In this document: piece by piece, positions 8,869 through 16,816 of the stretch
How the letters are laid out: each line of letters begins with the position of its first letter
Position numbering within the stretch: the first letter of the stretch is position 1
Assembly: GCA_029261995.1 (NCBI GenBank)
Contig: JAJDAF010000008.1
Location: 141,021-205,020, forward strand
Length of the DNA stretch: 64,000 bases
Direction of reading: 5' to 3'
From: Candidatus Zhuqueibacterota bacterium
Lineage (GTDB): Bacteria > Zhuqueibacterota > Zhuqueibacteria > Oceanimicrobiales > Oceanimicrobiaceae
Notes under the pieces: model-generated
The model's input: only the letters and a program-made list of their open reading frames with translations
Told to the model about the DNA's origin: nothing
Databases searched by the model: none
Position numbers and translations under genes: made by a program

Positions 8869-10629
8869 ATGACGCAATTTAGACTCATCTGCCTGGCAGG
8901 ACTGTTCGCGCTCTCGGCTTGCGCCAAGCCTGAGACGACGCTCCAGAATATTCTTGATGAAGCGTGGAAGTTTCAATTGGCGGAGGATCCGCTGTTTGCC
9001 ACGGCGGTCGGACACAACGAAAGCAACCACAAACTCCCGGATGTCAGCAAGGCCAGCCAAGAACGCCGCGCGCAGTTCTGGCAGGATATTGTGGCTCGCC
9101 TGGATGCCATCGATCGTGCCGGTTTGAGCACAAAGGAACGCATTAACTATGATCTGTTTCGCCGGCAGGTGGAAGATGATATCGCCGCGGCTACCTTCAG
9201 ATCCTACACCATACCGCTCAACGCCGACAGCGGTTTTCACATCAGCTTCTCGCGCCTGGCCAGTCGAATGCCATTTTCGACCGTAACCGACTATGAAAAT
9301 TACAACGCTCGCCTGCGGGCATTTCCGGACTACGTGGCACAGCAAATCAACAACATGCGCGAGGGCATGGCGGCTGGAATTACCCTGCCAAAAATAGTGC
9401 TCAACGGCATGGAAACTACCATTGCACCACACGTTGTAGCAGACGCGACCGAAAGCGTTTTCTTCAAACCGTTTGCGCGATTTCCCAACTCCGTGCCCGC
9501 CACTGAACGCCAGCGACTGGTAGAAGATGGCAAATCGGCCATCATGCAGGGAGCCGTGCCCGGCTACAGAGCGTTCCTTGATTTTATGACACGGGAATAT
9601 GTTCCAGCCGCTCGCGAGACCATTGGGGCTTCCGAACTGCCGAACGGCGAGGCCTTCTACGAGCAGCGGGTGAAATACTTCACCACACTCGACTTGAGCG
9701 TGGGTGAGATTCACCAGATAGGGCTGGATGAAGTGGCCCGCATCCGGCTGGAGATGCAGGCCATCACCAAACAGGTGAAATTCCCCGGCGATTTCAAGGC
9801 GTTTCTGACTTTTCTGCGCACGGATTCTCGCTTTTATCCCAAGACCGCGGATGAGTTGTTGAAGGAGGCCTCTTACATCGCCAAAAAGATGGACGCCAAA
9901 CTGCCGGCTTTGTTTAAGACCATCCCGCGCCTGCCCTATGGCGTGGCGCCGGTGCCGGACCACATAGCGCCAAAATACACCGCCGGTCGCTACGTTGGGC
10001 CCGCCTACGGCAGCACGGAGCCCGGCTACTACTGGGTGAACACCTACAATTTGCCCAGCCGTTCGCTTTACACGCTGGAAGCGCTGACCTTTCACGAAGC
10101 GGTTCCCGGCCACCATTTTCAAAACGCACTTACGCGCGAACAGGAGGCCGGACCCAACTTTCGCCGCCATTCCTACATTTCGGCATTTGGCGAGGGCTGG
10201 GGTTTGTACTCTGAATGGCTCGGGCTCGAGGCTGGCTTTTACACCGACCCCTATTCGAATTTCGGACGGCTCACCTACGAAATGTGGCGCGCCTGCCGTC
10301 TGGTGGTGGACACCGGCATCCACGCCAAAGGCTGGACTCGCCAGCAGGCGCTGGATTACTTGATCTCCAACACCGCACTGTCCATCCACGAGTGCACCAC
10401 GGAAACCGACCGCTACATTGCCTGGCCAGGCCAGGCGCTTTCCTACAAGATTGGCGATTTGAAGATTAAGGAGCTAAGGCGACATGCTGAACAAGCATTG
10501 GGCGCCGAGTTCGACGTACGCGAGTTCCATGACGTGATTTTACAGAATGGCGCGGTGACGCTGCCGATTTTGGAAGAAGAGGTGGGCAGGTATATTCAAG
10601 CAATGGCTACTCGTGGCTCCGACAGTTAG
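8869..10629 (+). CDS. DUF885-family lipoprotein, predicted metal-dependent peptidase
   Basis: The start at 8869 is chosen because a strong AAAGGAGG site sits 8 bp upstream and the resulting protein begins with a lipoprotein signal with lipobox LSAC (Cys18); an upstream in-frame ATG at 8812 would bury it. The 586-residue protein carries the DUF885 signature HEAVPGHHFQ followed by SAFGEGWGLYSEWLG, a HExxxGH-like zinc site with a downstream Glu, as in M32-like carboxypeptidase folds. It probably acts in the periplasm on peptides. It is the third gene of the 7.2-10.6 kb run, 62 bp after the thioesterase, and ends at a strong hairpin (10690-10755). Confidence 0.87.
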   Translation: MTQFRLICLAGLFALSACAKPETTLQNILDEAWKFQLAEDPLFATAVGHNESNHKLPDVSKASQERRAQFWQDIVARLDAIDRAGLSTKERINYDLFRRQVEDDIAAATFRSYTIPLNADSGFHISFSRLASRMPFSTVTDYENYNARLRAFPDYVAQQINNMREGMAAGITLPKIVLNGMETTIAPHVVADATESVFFKPFARFPNSVPATERQRLVEDGKSAIMQGAVPGYRAFLDFMTREYVPAARETIGASELPNGEAFYEQRVKYFTTLDLSVGEIHQIGLDEVARIRLEMQAITKQVKFPGDFKAFLTFLRTDSRFYPKTADELLKEASYIAKKMDAKLPALFKTIPRLPYGVAPVPDHIAPKYTAGRYVGPAYGSTEPGYYWVNTYNLPSRSLYTLEALTFHEAVPGHHFQNALTREQEAGPNFRRHSYISAFGEGWGLYSEWLGLEAGFYTDPYSNFGRLTYEMWRACRLVVDTGIHAKGWTRQQALDYLISNTALSIHECTTETDRYIAWPGQALSYKIGDLKIKELRRHAEQALGAEFDVREFHDVILQNGAVTLPILEEEVGRYIQAMATRGSDS

Positions 10630-10689
10630 AGAGCAGAGGCCGCTCAAGTTCCGCATCAACGTGCTAGTGTGATGATTTCCAAATAAGCG

Positions 10690-10755
10690 AACTCTGACAG
10701 GGTTTGATGTTAACCGTTTCAGGCATAAAAAAAGGGTCGAAACCCTGTCAGAGTT
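10690..10755 (+). terminator. Long perfect hairpin after the DUF885 gene, REP-like
   Basis: AACTCTGACAGGGTTT (10690-10705) is perfectly complementary to AAACCCTGTCAGAGTT (10740-10755) across a 34-base loop, and is followed by TTGTT. The core CTGACAGGG/CCCTGTCAG recurs in imperfect form at 34152-34184, so it may be a dispersed palindromic repeat as well as a terminator. Confidence 0.6.
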
Positions 10756-10831
10756 TTGTTCGAAAAATTAGAAATCGTGACACTAGCTGTGCGGGGGCTC
10801 ATAGACTTGCTGCGGATTTTCAATTTCCCTG

Positions 10832-10869
10832 GAAAACAAAAAGACCCGTACCTTGTAAAAAGGTACGGG
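10832..10869 (-). terminator. Rho-independent terminator for the sigma/RRM cluster (minus strand)
   Basis: On the minus strand the 10-bp stem CCCGTACCTT/AAGGTACGGG is followed by TCTTTTTGTTTTCC. It is the first clear terminator after the minus-strand RRM gene ending at 11233. Confidence 0.6.
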
Positions 10870-10950
10870 CCAGTCTCCCACATCTTAAGGTAAGATGTAT
10901 TTGGTAGGACTGGAAGATACGAACGTTCTTCTAAAAAGGCAAGCTTTTTT
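10832..10950 (-). repeat. Structured intergenic repeat, copy 1 (~118 bp)
   Basis: Nearly identical to 13852-13969. Order on the plus strand: A-rich tract; hairpin A, CCCGTACCTT/AAGGTACGGG (10845-10854/10860-10869); a spacer containing CAGTCTCCC; hairpin B, ACATCTTA/TAAGATGT; the conserved TTGGTAGGACT; a variable stretch; and AAAAAGGCAAGCTTTTTT. Read on the minus strand, hairpin A is followed by a T-rich run and would act as a terminator for the RRM/sigma cluster. The arrangement suggests a small structured RNA or a mobile palindromic element. Confidence 0.75.
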
Positions 10951-11232
10951 GACTTGATTTGATCAGAGCAGTGTCATTCGAACTCGATCCGTTAGGACGC
11001 AGAGCCGTGCGTTGCGGCAAAAGCCCCCCGCCACTTCGCATGACCAACTCCATCTACCGAAGCGCCCACCCATTTCGGTTGCAGCAAGAGCCATCTGCCC
11101 AAGACCGGAATCCGGCTGGGTGAAAAGGCCATTCATCTGGACTCTTGCGTTCAATCAAAGAGTCCGCTAAAAAGTTCGACAAAAGCGCTTTCGGGGCGAG
11201 ATATGGTTACCCCGGTCATGAAACCCACAACA

Positions 11233-11508
11233 CTAGAAGCGTCGCCCACCACCACGTCGGTTTTCTGTACGAGGGCGGGCTTCATTGACATTGAGGCTTT
11301 GCCCTTTCAAGTCCGTCCCGTTTAGACCCTCGATTGCCGACTGCGCTTCATCCTTAGAAGGCATTTCCACGAATCCAAAACCTCGTGATTCGCCACTGAA
11401 TTTGTCCTTGATAATGGTGGCGGATGCGATCTCTCCGAAGGCTTCGAACGCTTGTCTTAGCTCCTCCTCGCTGACGTCAGTTGCCAGGTTGCCGACGTAA
11501 ATATTCAT
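11233..11508 (-). CDS. RRM-domain RNA-binding protein (first copy)
   Basis: A single RNA recognition motif of about 80 residues with RNP2 IYVGNL at the N-terminus and RNP1 RGFGFVEM in the middle, followed by a short Arg/Gly-rich tail ending GGGRRF. Such small bacterial RRM proteins bind single-stranded RNA and are often cold- or stress-responsive. The start is the second of two adjacent ATGs (11508), because AGGAG lies 6 bp upstream of it and only 3 bp from the ATG at 11511. It is the last gene of the minus-strand cluster and is a close paralogue of the RRM gene at 11892-12164. Confidence 0.93.
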   Translation of the reverse strand: MNIYVGNLATDVSEEELRQAFEAFGEIASATIIKDKFSGESRGFGFVEMPSKDEAQSAIEGLNGTDLKGQSLNVNEARPRTENRRGGGRRF

Positions 11509-11550
11509 CATGATCTCCTGCTTAATTGAACACTTTCAAACTGAATCTTC

Positions 11551-11832
11551 CTAAGGCAGAATGGGCTGTTTTTCATTCGATACCAATGGTTTCTCCGTTT
11601 CATCTTCCAGTATTTCCAAAACCGATCGCTTACCCTGCTTTGCTGCGGCTGCCGTCAGAAGGACTCGGAGAGATCTGGCAGTTTGTCCATGCCGCCCAAT
11701 CACCTTTCCCATGTCCCCATCGCCAACACGTAATTCGAAGACAGCGGTTCGTTCGCCAGCGATTTCGTTAACTTGAACTTCGTCGGGCTTATCGACCAAG
11801 TGTTTAACCATGAACTCAACAAGTTCTTTCAT
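11551..11832 (-). CDS. khpA: KH-domain RNA-binding protein (KhpA/YlqC family)
   Basis: A 93-residue single KH domain with the GxxG loop in [14 protein letters not shown], preceded by the usual N-terminal [14 protein letters not shown] and the beta strand AVFELRV. KhpA proteins bind RNA, often with a KhpB partner, and act as general RNA chaperones linked to cell-length control and sRNA function in other bacteria. KhpB is not in this window. khpA usually lies beside rpsP/rimM; here it sits between two RRM genes instead, which is unusual. The C-terminal ~15 residues beyond the domain are unique. Confidence 0.92.
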   Translation of the reverse strand: MKELVEFMVKHLVDKPDEVQVNEIAGERTAVFELRVGDGDMGKVIGRHGQTARSLRVLLTAAAAKQGKRSVLEILEDETEKPLVSNEKQPILP

Positions 11833-11891
11833 CTACGATCTCCATTGATTCTCTGCTATGGTGCTGCTCAACGGGACGTAATTGTCAGGTG

Positions 11892-12164
11892 CTAGTACCT
11901 CGACCTATCTGATGAACGATCAGTACGAGGCTTTGCCTGATTTACATTTAGATTACGCCCTTTTAGTTCAGTCTCGTGCAAGGCTTCAATTGCTTTCTCC
12001 GCATCTGCATCGTTTGGCATTTCCACAAATCCAAACCCTTTCGATTGTCCCGAAGACCTATCCTTGATGATATTTACGCTGTCCAATTCTCCAAACTCGG
12101 AGAAAGCAGCCTTAAGATCGTCTTCGGTCACTTCGTAGGAAAGATTGCCAACATAGATATTCAT
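11892..12164 (-). CDS. RRM-domain RNA-binding protein (second copy)
   Basis: A 90-residue RRM protein: RNP2 IYVGNL at residues 3-8 and RNP1 KGFGFVEM near 42-49, then a short Ser/Arg/Asp tail. It is clearly homologous to the RRM protein at 11233-11508, which points to a local duplication with khpA now between the copies. Predicted to bind RNA in the cytoplasm. A GGAA-rich site lies just before the ATG. It follows the sigma factor gene by 92 bp on the same strand. Confidence 0.93.
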   Translation of the reverse strand: MNIYVGNLSYEVTEDDLKAAFSEFGELDSVNIIKDRSSGQSKGFGFVEMPNDADAEKAIEALHETELKGRNLNVNQAKPRTDRSSDRSRY

Positions 12165-12256
12165 AAAATATTCCTTTCTTACTGCGGTTTGATAGAGAAC
12201 GTGCTATCAAGTAACCAACCACACAAATTAAACGATAGCGATTAGCCACACTTTGG

Positions 12257-13117
12257 CTATTGTCCTAGATATTTTCTCAATGGCTCTGACCGTGTGTGAT
12301 GGCGTATACGTCGTAGAGCGTTGTCTTTGATTTGCCGTATTCGCTCTCGGGTCAATTCAAAATATTCTCCAATCTCTTCGAGAGTTAAAGCTCGCTCACC
12401 AATCAAACCAAAGGACAATCGAATGATCTCAGCTTCGCGAGGTTTCAGGGTAACCAAAATTCTTTGGATTTCCTCCTTCAAAGATTCTTCCATTAAGAAG
12501 TCGTCCGGCAAAGCATCTCTCTTATTTTCCAATACATCCAACAGGCTGCTTCCGTCTTCCAGGTTTAGCGGCCTCTCCAGAGATAGATGCTGTGCAGATG
12601 TTTTTAAAATGTCGGCCACTTCGCTGTCGGTCATCTCAAGGGAATCCGCGACCTCATTCAGGCTGGGTTCCCTGCCATGTTGCCCGTGCAACTTTTCGAG
12701 CACTTTACCGACTTTGTGAATGGCGCCGACGCGATTCATTGGCAAACGCACCATACGAGTCTGCTCTGCCAAGGCCTGCAAGATAGACTGCCTGATCCAC
12801 CAAACCGCATAGGAAATGAACTTAAACCCGCGTGTCTCATCAAATCTTTGCGCGGCCTTCATCAGCCCCATATTCCCCTCACTTATCAAATCTTCTAACG
12901 GCAGGCCATGACCCTGATATTGTTTGGCCACGCTGATGACAAAGCGCAAGTTTGCCTTAACCAGTTTATCCAATGCAAAGGATTCCCCTTTTCGAACTCT
13001 ACGCGTTAATTCAATCTCCTCTGCGGGCGGAAGTGGAGTAAATACAACAATTTCTTCCAGATATTTCTCGATGGAATTCTTCTGCCGACTGCCCGATCTG
13101 AATTGATCTTTTCTCAT
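12257..13117 (-). CDS. rpoD: RNA polymerase sigma factor, RpoD/SigA type without region 1.1
   Basis: A 286-residue group 1/2 sigma-70. Region 1.2 begins near residue 15 (SIEKYLEEI), region 2 contains DLISEGNMGLMKA and FISYAVWWIRQSI, region 3 follows, and region 4 contains ALTLEEIGEYFELTRERIRQI (helix-turn-helix for the -35 element). It lacks region 1.1, exactly like the short primary sigma factors of Bacteroidota, to which it is very similar in length and sequence. It is either the housekeeping sigma or a recent paralogue; this cannot be settled without the rest of the genome. Its placement with RRM and KH proteins suggests a coordinated expression or stress module. Confidence 0.93.
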   Translation of the reverse strand: MRKDQFRSGSRQKNSIEKYLEEIVVFTPLPPAEEIELTRRVRKGESFALDKLVKANLRFVISVAKQYQGHGLPLEDLISEGNMGLMKAAQRFDETRGFKFISYAVWWIRQSILQALAEQTRMVRLPMNRVGAIHKVGKVLEKLHGQHGREPSLNEVADSLEMTDSEVADILKTSAQHLSLERPLNLEDGSSLLDVLENKRDALPDDFLMEESLKEEIQRILVTLKPREAEIIRLSFGLIGERALTLEEIGEYFELTRERIRQIKDNALRRIRHHTRSEPLRKYLGQ

Positions 13118-13130
13118 GAAAGCTCTATCT

Positions 13131-13280
13131 TTAGATGTTTTCTTCCTGGTCCGGAGACTGACCTGGCTCTTCTTTGGGCGGCATATTCTTATCCAGTTTG
13201 CGTTGCAACTTCTCTTCTTTCTTTTTCTTCTTTGCTAATTCTTTCTTGCGTTTTTCATAGCTGTAGTTCGGTCTTGCCAT
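13131..13280 (-). CDS. 49-residue highly basic protein (MARPNYSYEKRKKE type)
   Basis: A short gene that begins MARPNYSYEKRKKELAKK and is followed by a Lys/Glu-rich helix and an acidic C-terminus ending QEENI. Similar small proteins starting MARPNY-EKR-KELAKK occur beside cold-shock or RRM genes in many bacteria; their function is unknown to me. A ribosome binding site (AAGGGAA) precedes the ATG. It lies 13 bp upstream of the sigma factor gene on the same strand and is probably the first gene of the cluster. The charge pattern suggests RNA or ribosome binding (inference). Confidence 0.82.
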   Translation of the reverse strand: MARPNYSYEKRKKELAKKKKKEEKLQRKLDKNMPPKEEPGQSPDQEENI

Positions 13281-14034
13281 TTCGTTCCCTTATTTATGTG
13301 TGTTCTTGGTTATGAAAAATCTGGTGTCAGCCTACCTCTTTTTGCTTTCGCGTCTTCAATGTTGCGGGAGTCTCAGCACGGCGGGTTGCGGACTGTTTCT
13401 CACTCGATTCTGAAAACGAGCCGAATCCTCCTGTCGCTCAAAACTCAGAAATGACGTACCTGCAACGGTTCGGGCCGAACCAGCCACCCGGGAACATGCC
13501 CACACCAGAGCGCCGTGCGAACCTCCGAAAATCGCACTGGCAAAGCGCAGGCTGGTCCAAACTTGATTCAAACCCGCTGCATTCAACCTTGACGAGAGTC
13601 TTTTTACGTCAAGTAGGAGCTTCAGCAAATGGTTGTTTCCTTAGATGATTGGGTGATCTTCGAGCTAATGCAAGGTAGAGGTATTGTTTTAGAGATGCAA
13701 GCTTTTGGTTTGCCATGACACAGGAGAAACGCCAAGCCAATTCTGGCATCTGGGGAGTATTGCGGGCGGCTTCTGGTCGCGTCCATAGCGGCAGGACGAG
13801 CGGACAGCTCAGATTAGCCAGGATGGCAGGGGGATTTCTCTCGATCCTGTAGAAAACAAAAGACCCGTACCTTGTAAAAAGGTACGGGCCAGTCTCCCAC
13901 ATCTTAAGGTAAGATGTATTTGGTAGGACTTGAATATACGATCACTGTTTTAAAAAGGCAAGTTTTTTTGGCACAATTTCTCAATTTTTAACAAAATTTC
14001 CGCAGTCAGGAAACCGTGGCGGATATCTGCAAGT
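13281..14034. other. Intergenic region containing repeat copy 2
   Basis: The right part holds the structured repeat at 13852-13969. The left part (13300-13850) contains only short open frames without ribosome binding sites or recognisable domains; I see no gene there. Confidence 0.6.
13852..13969 (-). repeat. Structured intergenic repeat, copy 2 (~118 bp)
   Basis: Matches the element at 10832-10950, with hairpin A at 13864-13873/13879-13888, hairpin B (ACATCTTA/TAAGATGT), TTGGTAGGACT, and an AAAAAGGCAAG + T-run end. The two stems are identical between copies, while the region after GGACT varies (TTGAATATACGATC here, TGGAAGATACGAAC in copy 1). On the minus strand hairpin A plus its T-run terminates the permease gene that ends at 14035. 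Confidence 0.75.
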
Positions 14035-16467
14035 CTATTCGTATCTAAGAGAATCCACTGGATTCATGAGCGCTGCCCGAATGGTCTGATAACTGACGGT
14101 CAACAGCGCAATCACCAGGGCGCCAATCGCAGCGATTACAAAACTCCACGGCTCCAGATTTGTGTGGTAAGCGAAGTTCTGCAACCAGCTACGCATAGCG
14201 AATCCTGCGATCAACCAGGCAATGGCGCTGGCCACCAGCACCCACTTGATGAATTGTCGTGACAGCAGAGCAATAACGGCTGCGACCGAAGCCCCGAGCG
14301 CTTTGCGGATGCCAATTTCCTTGGTGCGTTGCTCAGTTGTGAATGACGCCAGACCAAAAAGGCCGAGACACGCAACCACCACAGCAAGCATTGAGAATAG
14401 TGTCAGGATTTTCCGGGTCTGGGTTTCCGCGTCGTACAACCTGGCAAAATCCCGGTCAAAGAACGTGTGTTCGAAAGCTTGCGAGCCCGCGAATTTGCCC
14501 CACGTTTCTTCGATAGCTGCCACAGTTTCCTGAATATGCCCCGGCGCCACTCTCACGGAAACATATCGTCCAAGGCCGCCCCTGTGATGCAGCTTAATCG
14601 CCATTGGCCGAATCTTCTGATGCAGAGACTCGAAATGGAAGTCCTCCATCACACCAACAACTTTGAAATGCTCGGATTCCTCAGTTGTGCGACCCATTGC
14701 GCTGATTTCCTGCCCTATCGGATCGTCAGTCAAACCGAAAGTTTGGACAGCGGCCTGGTTCAGGACGATGGCGGATGAGTCCGTTGACCAGGCACGCGAG
14801 AAGTAGCGACCGGCCGCCATTTTGATCTGGTAGGTTTCTGCAAAGTCGTAATCTGAACGCATTTCGAAGATCAGATGCGAGTCCTCGCCACTGGCCCCGG
14901 CTCGCTGGTGCACGTTGCCACTGAAGGGCAGGCCCGGCAGGGTGGTTGAATTGCTGGCGTCGATGATGTTGGCATTCTTTCTGAGTTCTTCCATAAAAGG
15001 GTAGACCTGCTTGCCGATGTCGTCCGTCTTATGAACAATGACAACCTGTTCTTTGTTGAATCCCAGTTTGCGATTCTGTATGAAGTCCAGTTGATTGTTG
15101 ACGACGATGGTGCCGATGATGAGCACAATCGAGATAGTGAACTGAAATACGACCAGTCCGGTTCGCAAGTTTGCGGAACGCCCTTCTCCCGACTGGGTAC
15201 GAACTCCTTTGAGCACTTTCACCGGCTGAAATGCAGCCAGAAAGAAAGCTGGATAACTACCTGCAATAAGTCCGACAACCGCTGCCAGGCCAAGGAGGCG
15301 AAGCACGACAATCGGACTCATAAAAGAGTCGAGGGTCAATTCCTTGCCGCTTAACTGGTTGAAGTGTGGCAGAAGAAGGTAGACCAGCAGCATGGCAGCA
15401 ACCACGGCCAGGCAGGTAGTGAAGACCGCTTCTGCCAAGAACTGGCGCACAAGCTGGGTGCGGTTTGAACCCAGAGTTTTGCGGATGCCCACCTCCTTGC
15501 CGCGATTAGATGAGCGGGCTGTCGCCAGGTTCATGAAGTTGATACAAGCGATCAGCAAGATAGCGAGAGCAATGACGCCGAAAATCGTGACAGTTGCTGC
15601 ATTGCCGTTTGGCTCGGCCTCATAATCCAGGTCGGAACGCAGGTGAATGTCAGTCAGCGGCTGTAAGTGGTAGCTGTACTTGCCACCGGATTCGATTAGT
15701 TGGTCGAATGTGATGCCCGTTGCTTGCAGGATTTGCGGCTCAGCGTATTTCCTAACGATAGCCGGGAGTTTGTCTGACAACTCCGCCAGCGTGACGCCAT
15801 CCCGCACCACAATGTAGGTGTAGTAGTTGTTGCTGATCCAGAATGGTTGGCGGCTGTCCTCATAGGTTGTCAACGAGCCCAGAAAATCGTAGTGAATATG
15901 TGAATTGACCGGCGCGTCTTCAATCACGCCTGTGACCAGCCAATCCCTGCGATTGTCGGCGTTTATGGATTTGCCAAGGGGATCTTCATCGCCAAAATAT
16001 TTTTCCGCCATGGAACGTGTGAGTACCAGGTTGTTCGGCTTTGTGAGTGCGGTCTTCGGATCGCCCTGGATGAGTGCAACTGCAAACACCTCAAGAAACG
16101 TCGAGTCAGCGGCGTAGAACCGTTCCTCGCTGAAGACCTTGTCTTTGTAGCGCAACACCGGAAAACCGAAGTTCCGGATGCGCGCGTATTGCTCGACTTC
16201 GGGCATTTCTGTCGTCAGCGTAGGGCCGATGGGTGCACACGAGATAGCCATGTTGAAATCGTTGCCGCCAACACTGCCCTCCAGCGTGATGCGGTAGGTG
16301 CGATCCGCATGAGCAGGCTGGCGGTCGTAGCTGAGTTCGTCCTGAACATAGAGCAGGATGAGAATACAGCAGGCGATGCCAATGGCCAGGCCCGCAACGT
16401 TGATGAATGAATACCCTTTCTGGCGGAGAAGATTGCGGAACGCAACTTTGAGATAGTTCTTGAACAC
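14035..16467 (-). CDS. MacB/FtsX-type ABC transporter permease
   Basis: An 810-residue membrane protein. The start is the GTG at 16467 (first residues FKNYLKVAFRNLL), because AAAGGAGG lies 5 bp upstream; an upstream frame to 16530 has no such site. Order: one N-terminal membrane helix (about 20-42), a large periplasmic MacB-like domain, an FtsX domain with three helices (about 285-405), a fifth helix near 430, a second periplasmic domain, and a second FtsX domain near the C-terminus. Proteins of this long duplicated type are abundant in FCB bacteria. They usually pair with a LolD/MacB-like ATPase; none is adjacent here. The substrate is unknown. Confidence 0.9.
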   Translation of the reverse strand: MFKNYLKVAFRNLLRQKGYSFINVAGLAIGIACCILILLYVQDELSYDRQPAHADRTYRITLEGSVGGNDFNMAISCAPIGPTLTTEMPEVEQYARIRNFGFPVLRYKDKVFSEERFYAADSTFLEVFAVALIQGDPKTALTKPNNLVLTRSMAEKYFGDEDPLGKSINADNRRDWLVTGVIEDAPVNSHIHYDFLGSLTTYEDSRQPFWISNNYYTYIVVRDGVTLAELSDKLPAIVRKYAEPQILQATGITFDQLIESGGKYSYHLQPLTDIHLRSDLDYEAEPNGNAATVTIFGVIALAILLIACINFMNLATARSSNRGKEVGIRKTLGSNRTQLVRQFLAEAVFTTCLAVVAAMLLVYLLLPHFNQLSGKELTLDSFMSPIVVLRLLGLAAVVGLIAGSYPAFFLAAFQPVKVLKGVRTQSGEGRSANLRTGLVVFQFTISIVLIIGTIVVNNQLDFIQNRKLGFNKEQVVIVHKTDDIGKQVYPFMEELRKNANIIDASNSTTLPGLPFSGNVHQRAGASGEDSHLIFEMRSDYDFAETYQIKMAAGRYFSRAWSTDSSAIVLNQAAVQTFGLTDDPIGQEISAMGRTTEESEHFKVVGVMEDFHFESLHQKIRPMAIKLHHRGGLGRYVSVRVAPGHIQETVAAIEETWGKFAGSQAFEHTFFDRDFARLYDAETQTRKILTLFSMLAVVVACLGLFGLASFTTEQRTKEIGIRKALGASVAAVIALLSRQFIKWVLVASAIAWLIAGFAMRSWLQNFAYHTNLEPWSFVIAAIGALVIALLTVSYQTIRAALMNPVDSLRYE

Positions 16468-16816
16468 GGATTCCTCCTTTGCACGGCGTGCCAACTCTGA
16501 ATCTGACATCTCTGGTCCGCCTGCCTGCACGATAACAGTCGTCCAGCTATAAAACAGATGACAGTTTAACGGGCGTTTTGTTCAGGTGAATCTGGAAAAA
16601 ATACGGAACCCGGAGGAAAACGTTTCGTTTGGAGGCTGCCGCGGTTTCACTCCATCGGTGTTCACCTTTTGCGTGTCATTTTCTGGAACTTACAGCCTAA
16701 AGGCTGAACACCGGGCGGTTTTTTGTTGAACCTGATGAAATGGGTTCGTAAATATTTTTTTGATTTGTTATGAATTCATAAGCTGTGGGCGATCAGTCAT
16801 TCACTCAGGAGATAGT
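16468..16816. other. Divergent intergenic region between permease and serine hydrolase
   Basis: It holds a short palindrome CAGCCTAAAGGCTG (16693-16706) that resembles the hairpin after the next gene, and TTGAAC (16726-16731) followed 17 bp later by TAAATA, a weak promoter candidate for the hydrolase. No gene is seen. Confidence 0.5.

Larger units (their letters stand above)
10630..11232. other. Intergenic region with a hairpin and repeat copy 1
   Basis: Holds the 16-bp hairpin at 10690-10755 and the structured repeat at 10832-10950. From 10951 to 11232 I see no gene; the 63-codon minus-strand frame at 10963-11154 has no ribosome binding site and no recognisable domain. Confidence 0.6.

Noticed and set aside
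8827..10389. Open frame of 520 codons opposite the DUF885 gene
   Set aside because: It lies entirely antisense to a well-supported gene with a ribosome binding site and lipobox, and its translation shows no domain; a GC-composition shadow.
10704..10907. 67-codon open frame
   Set aside because: It runs through the terminator hairpin and into the structured repeat.
10832..10950. tRNA-like 3' end (TTCCAGTCCTACCA / TTCAAGTCCTACCA on the minus strand) in both repeat copies
   Set aside because: The putative T stem has only about three of five pairs, and no acceptor or anticodon arms fit; not a tRNA.
13852..13969. 5S rRNA-like GTGGGAGA on the minus strand of the repeat
   Set aside because: Only this short stretch matches; the remainder of a 5S fold is absent.
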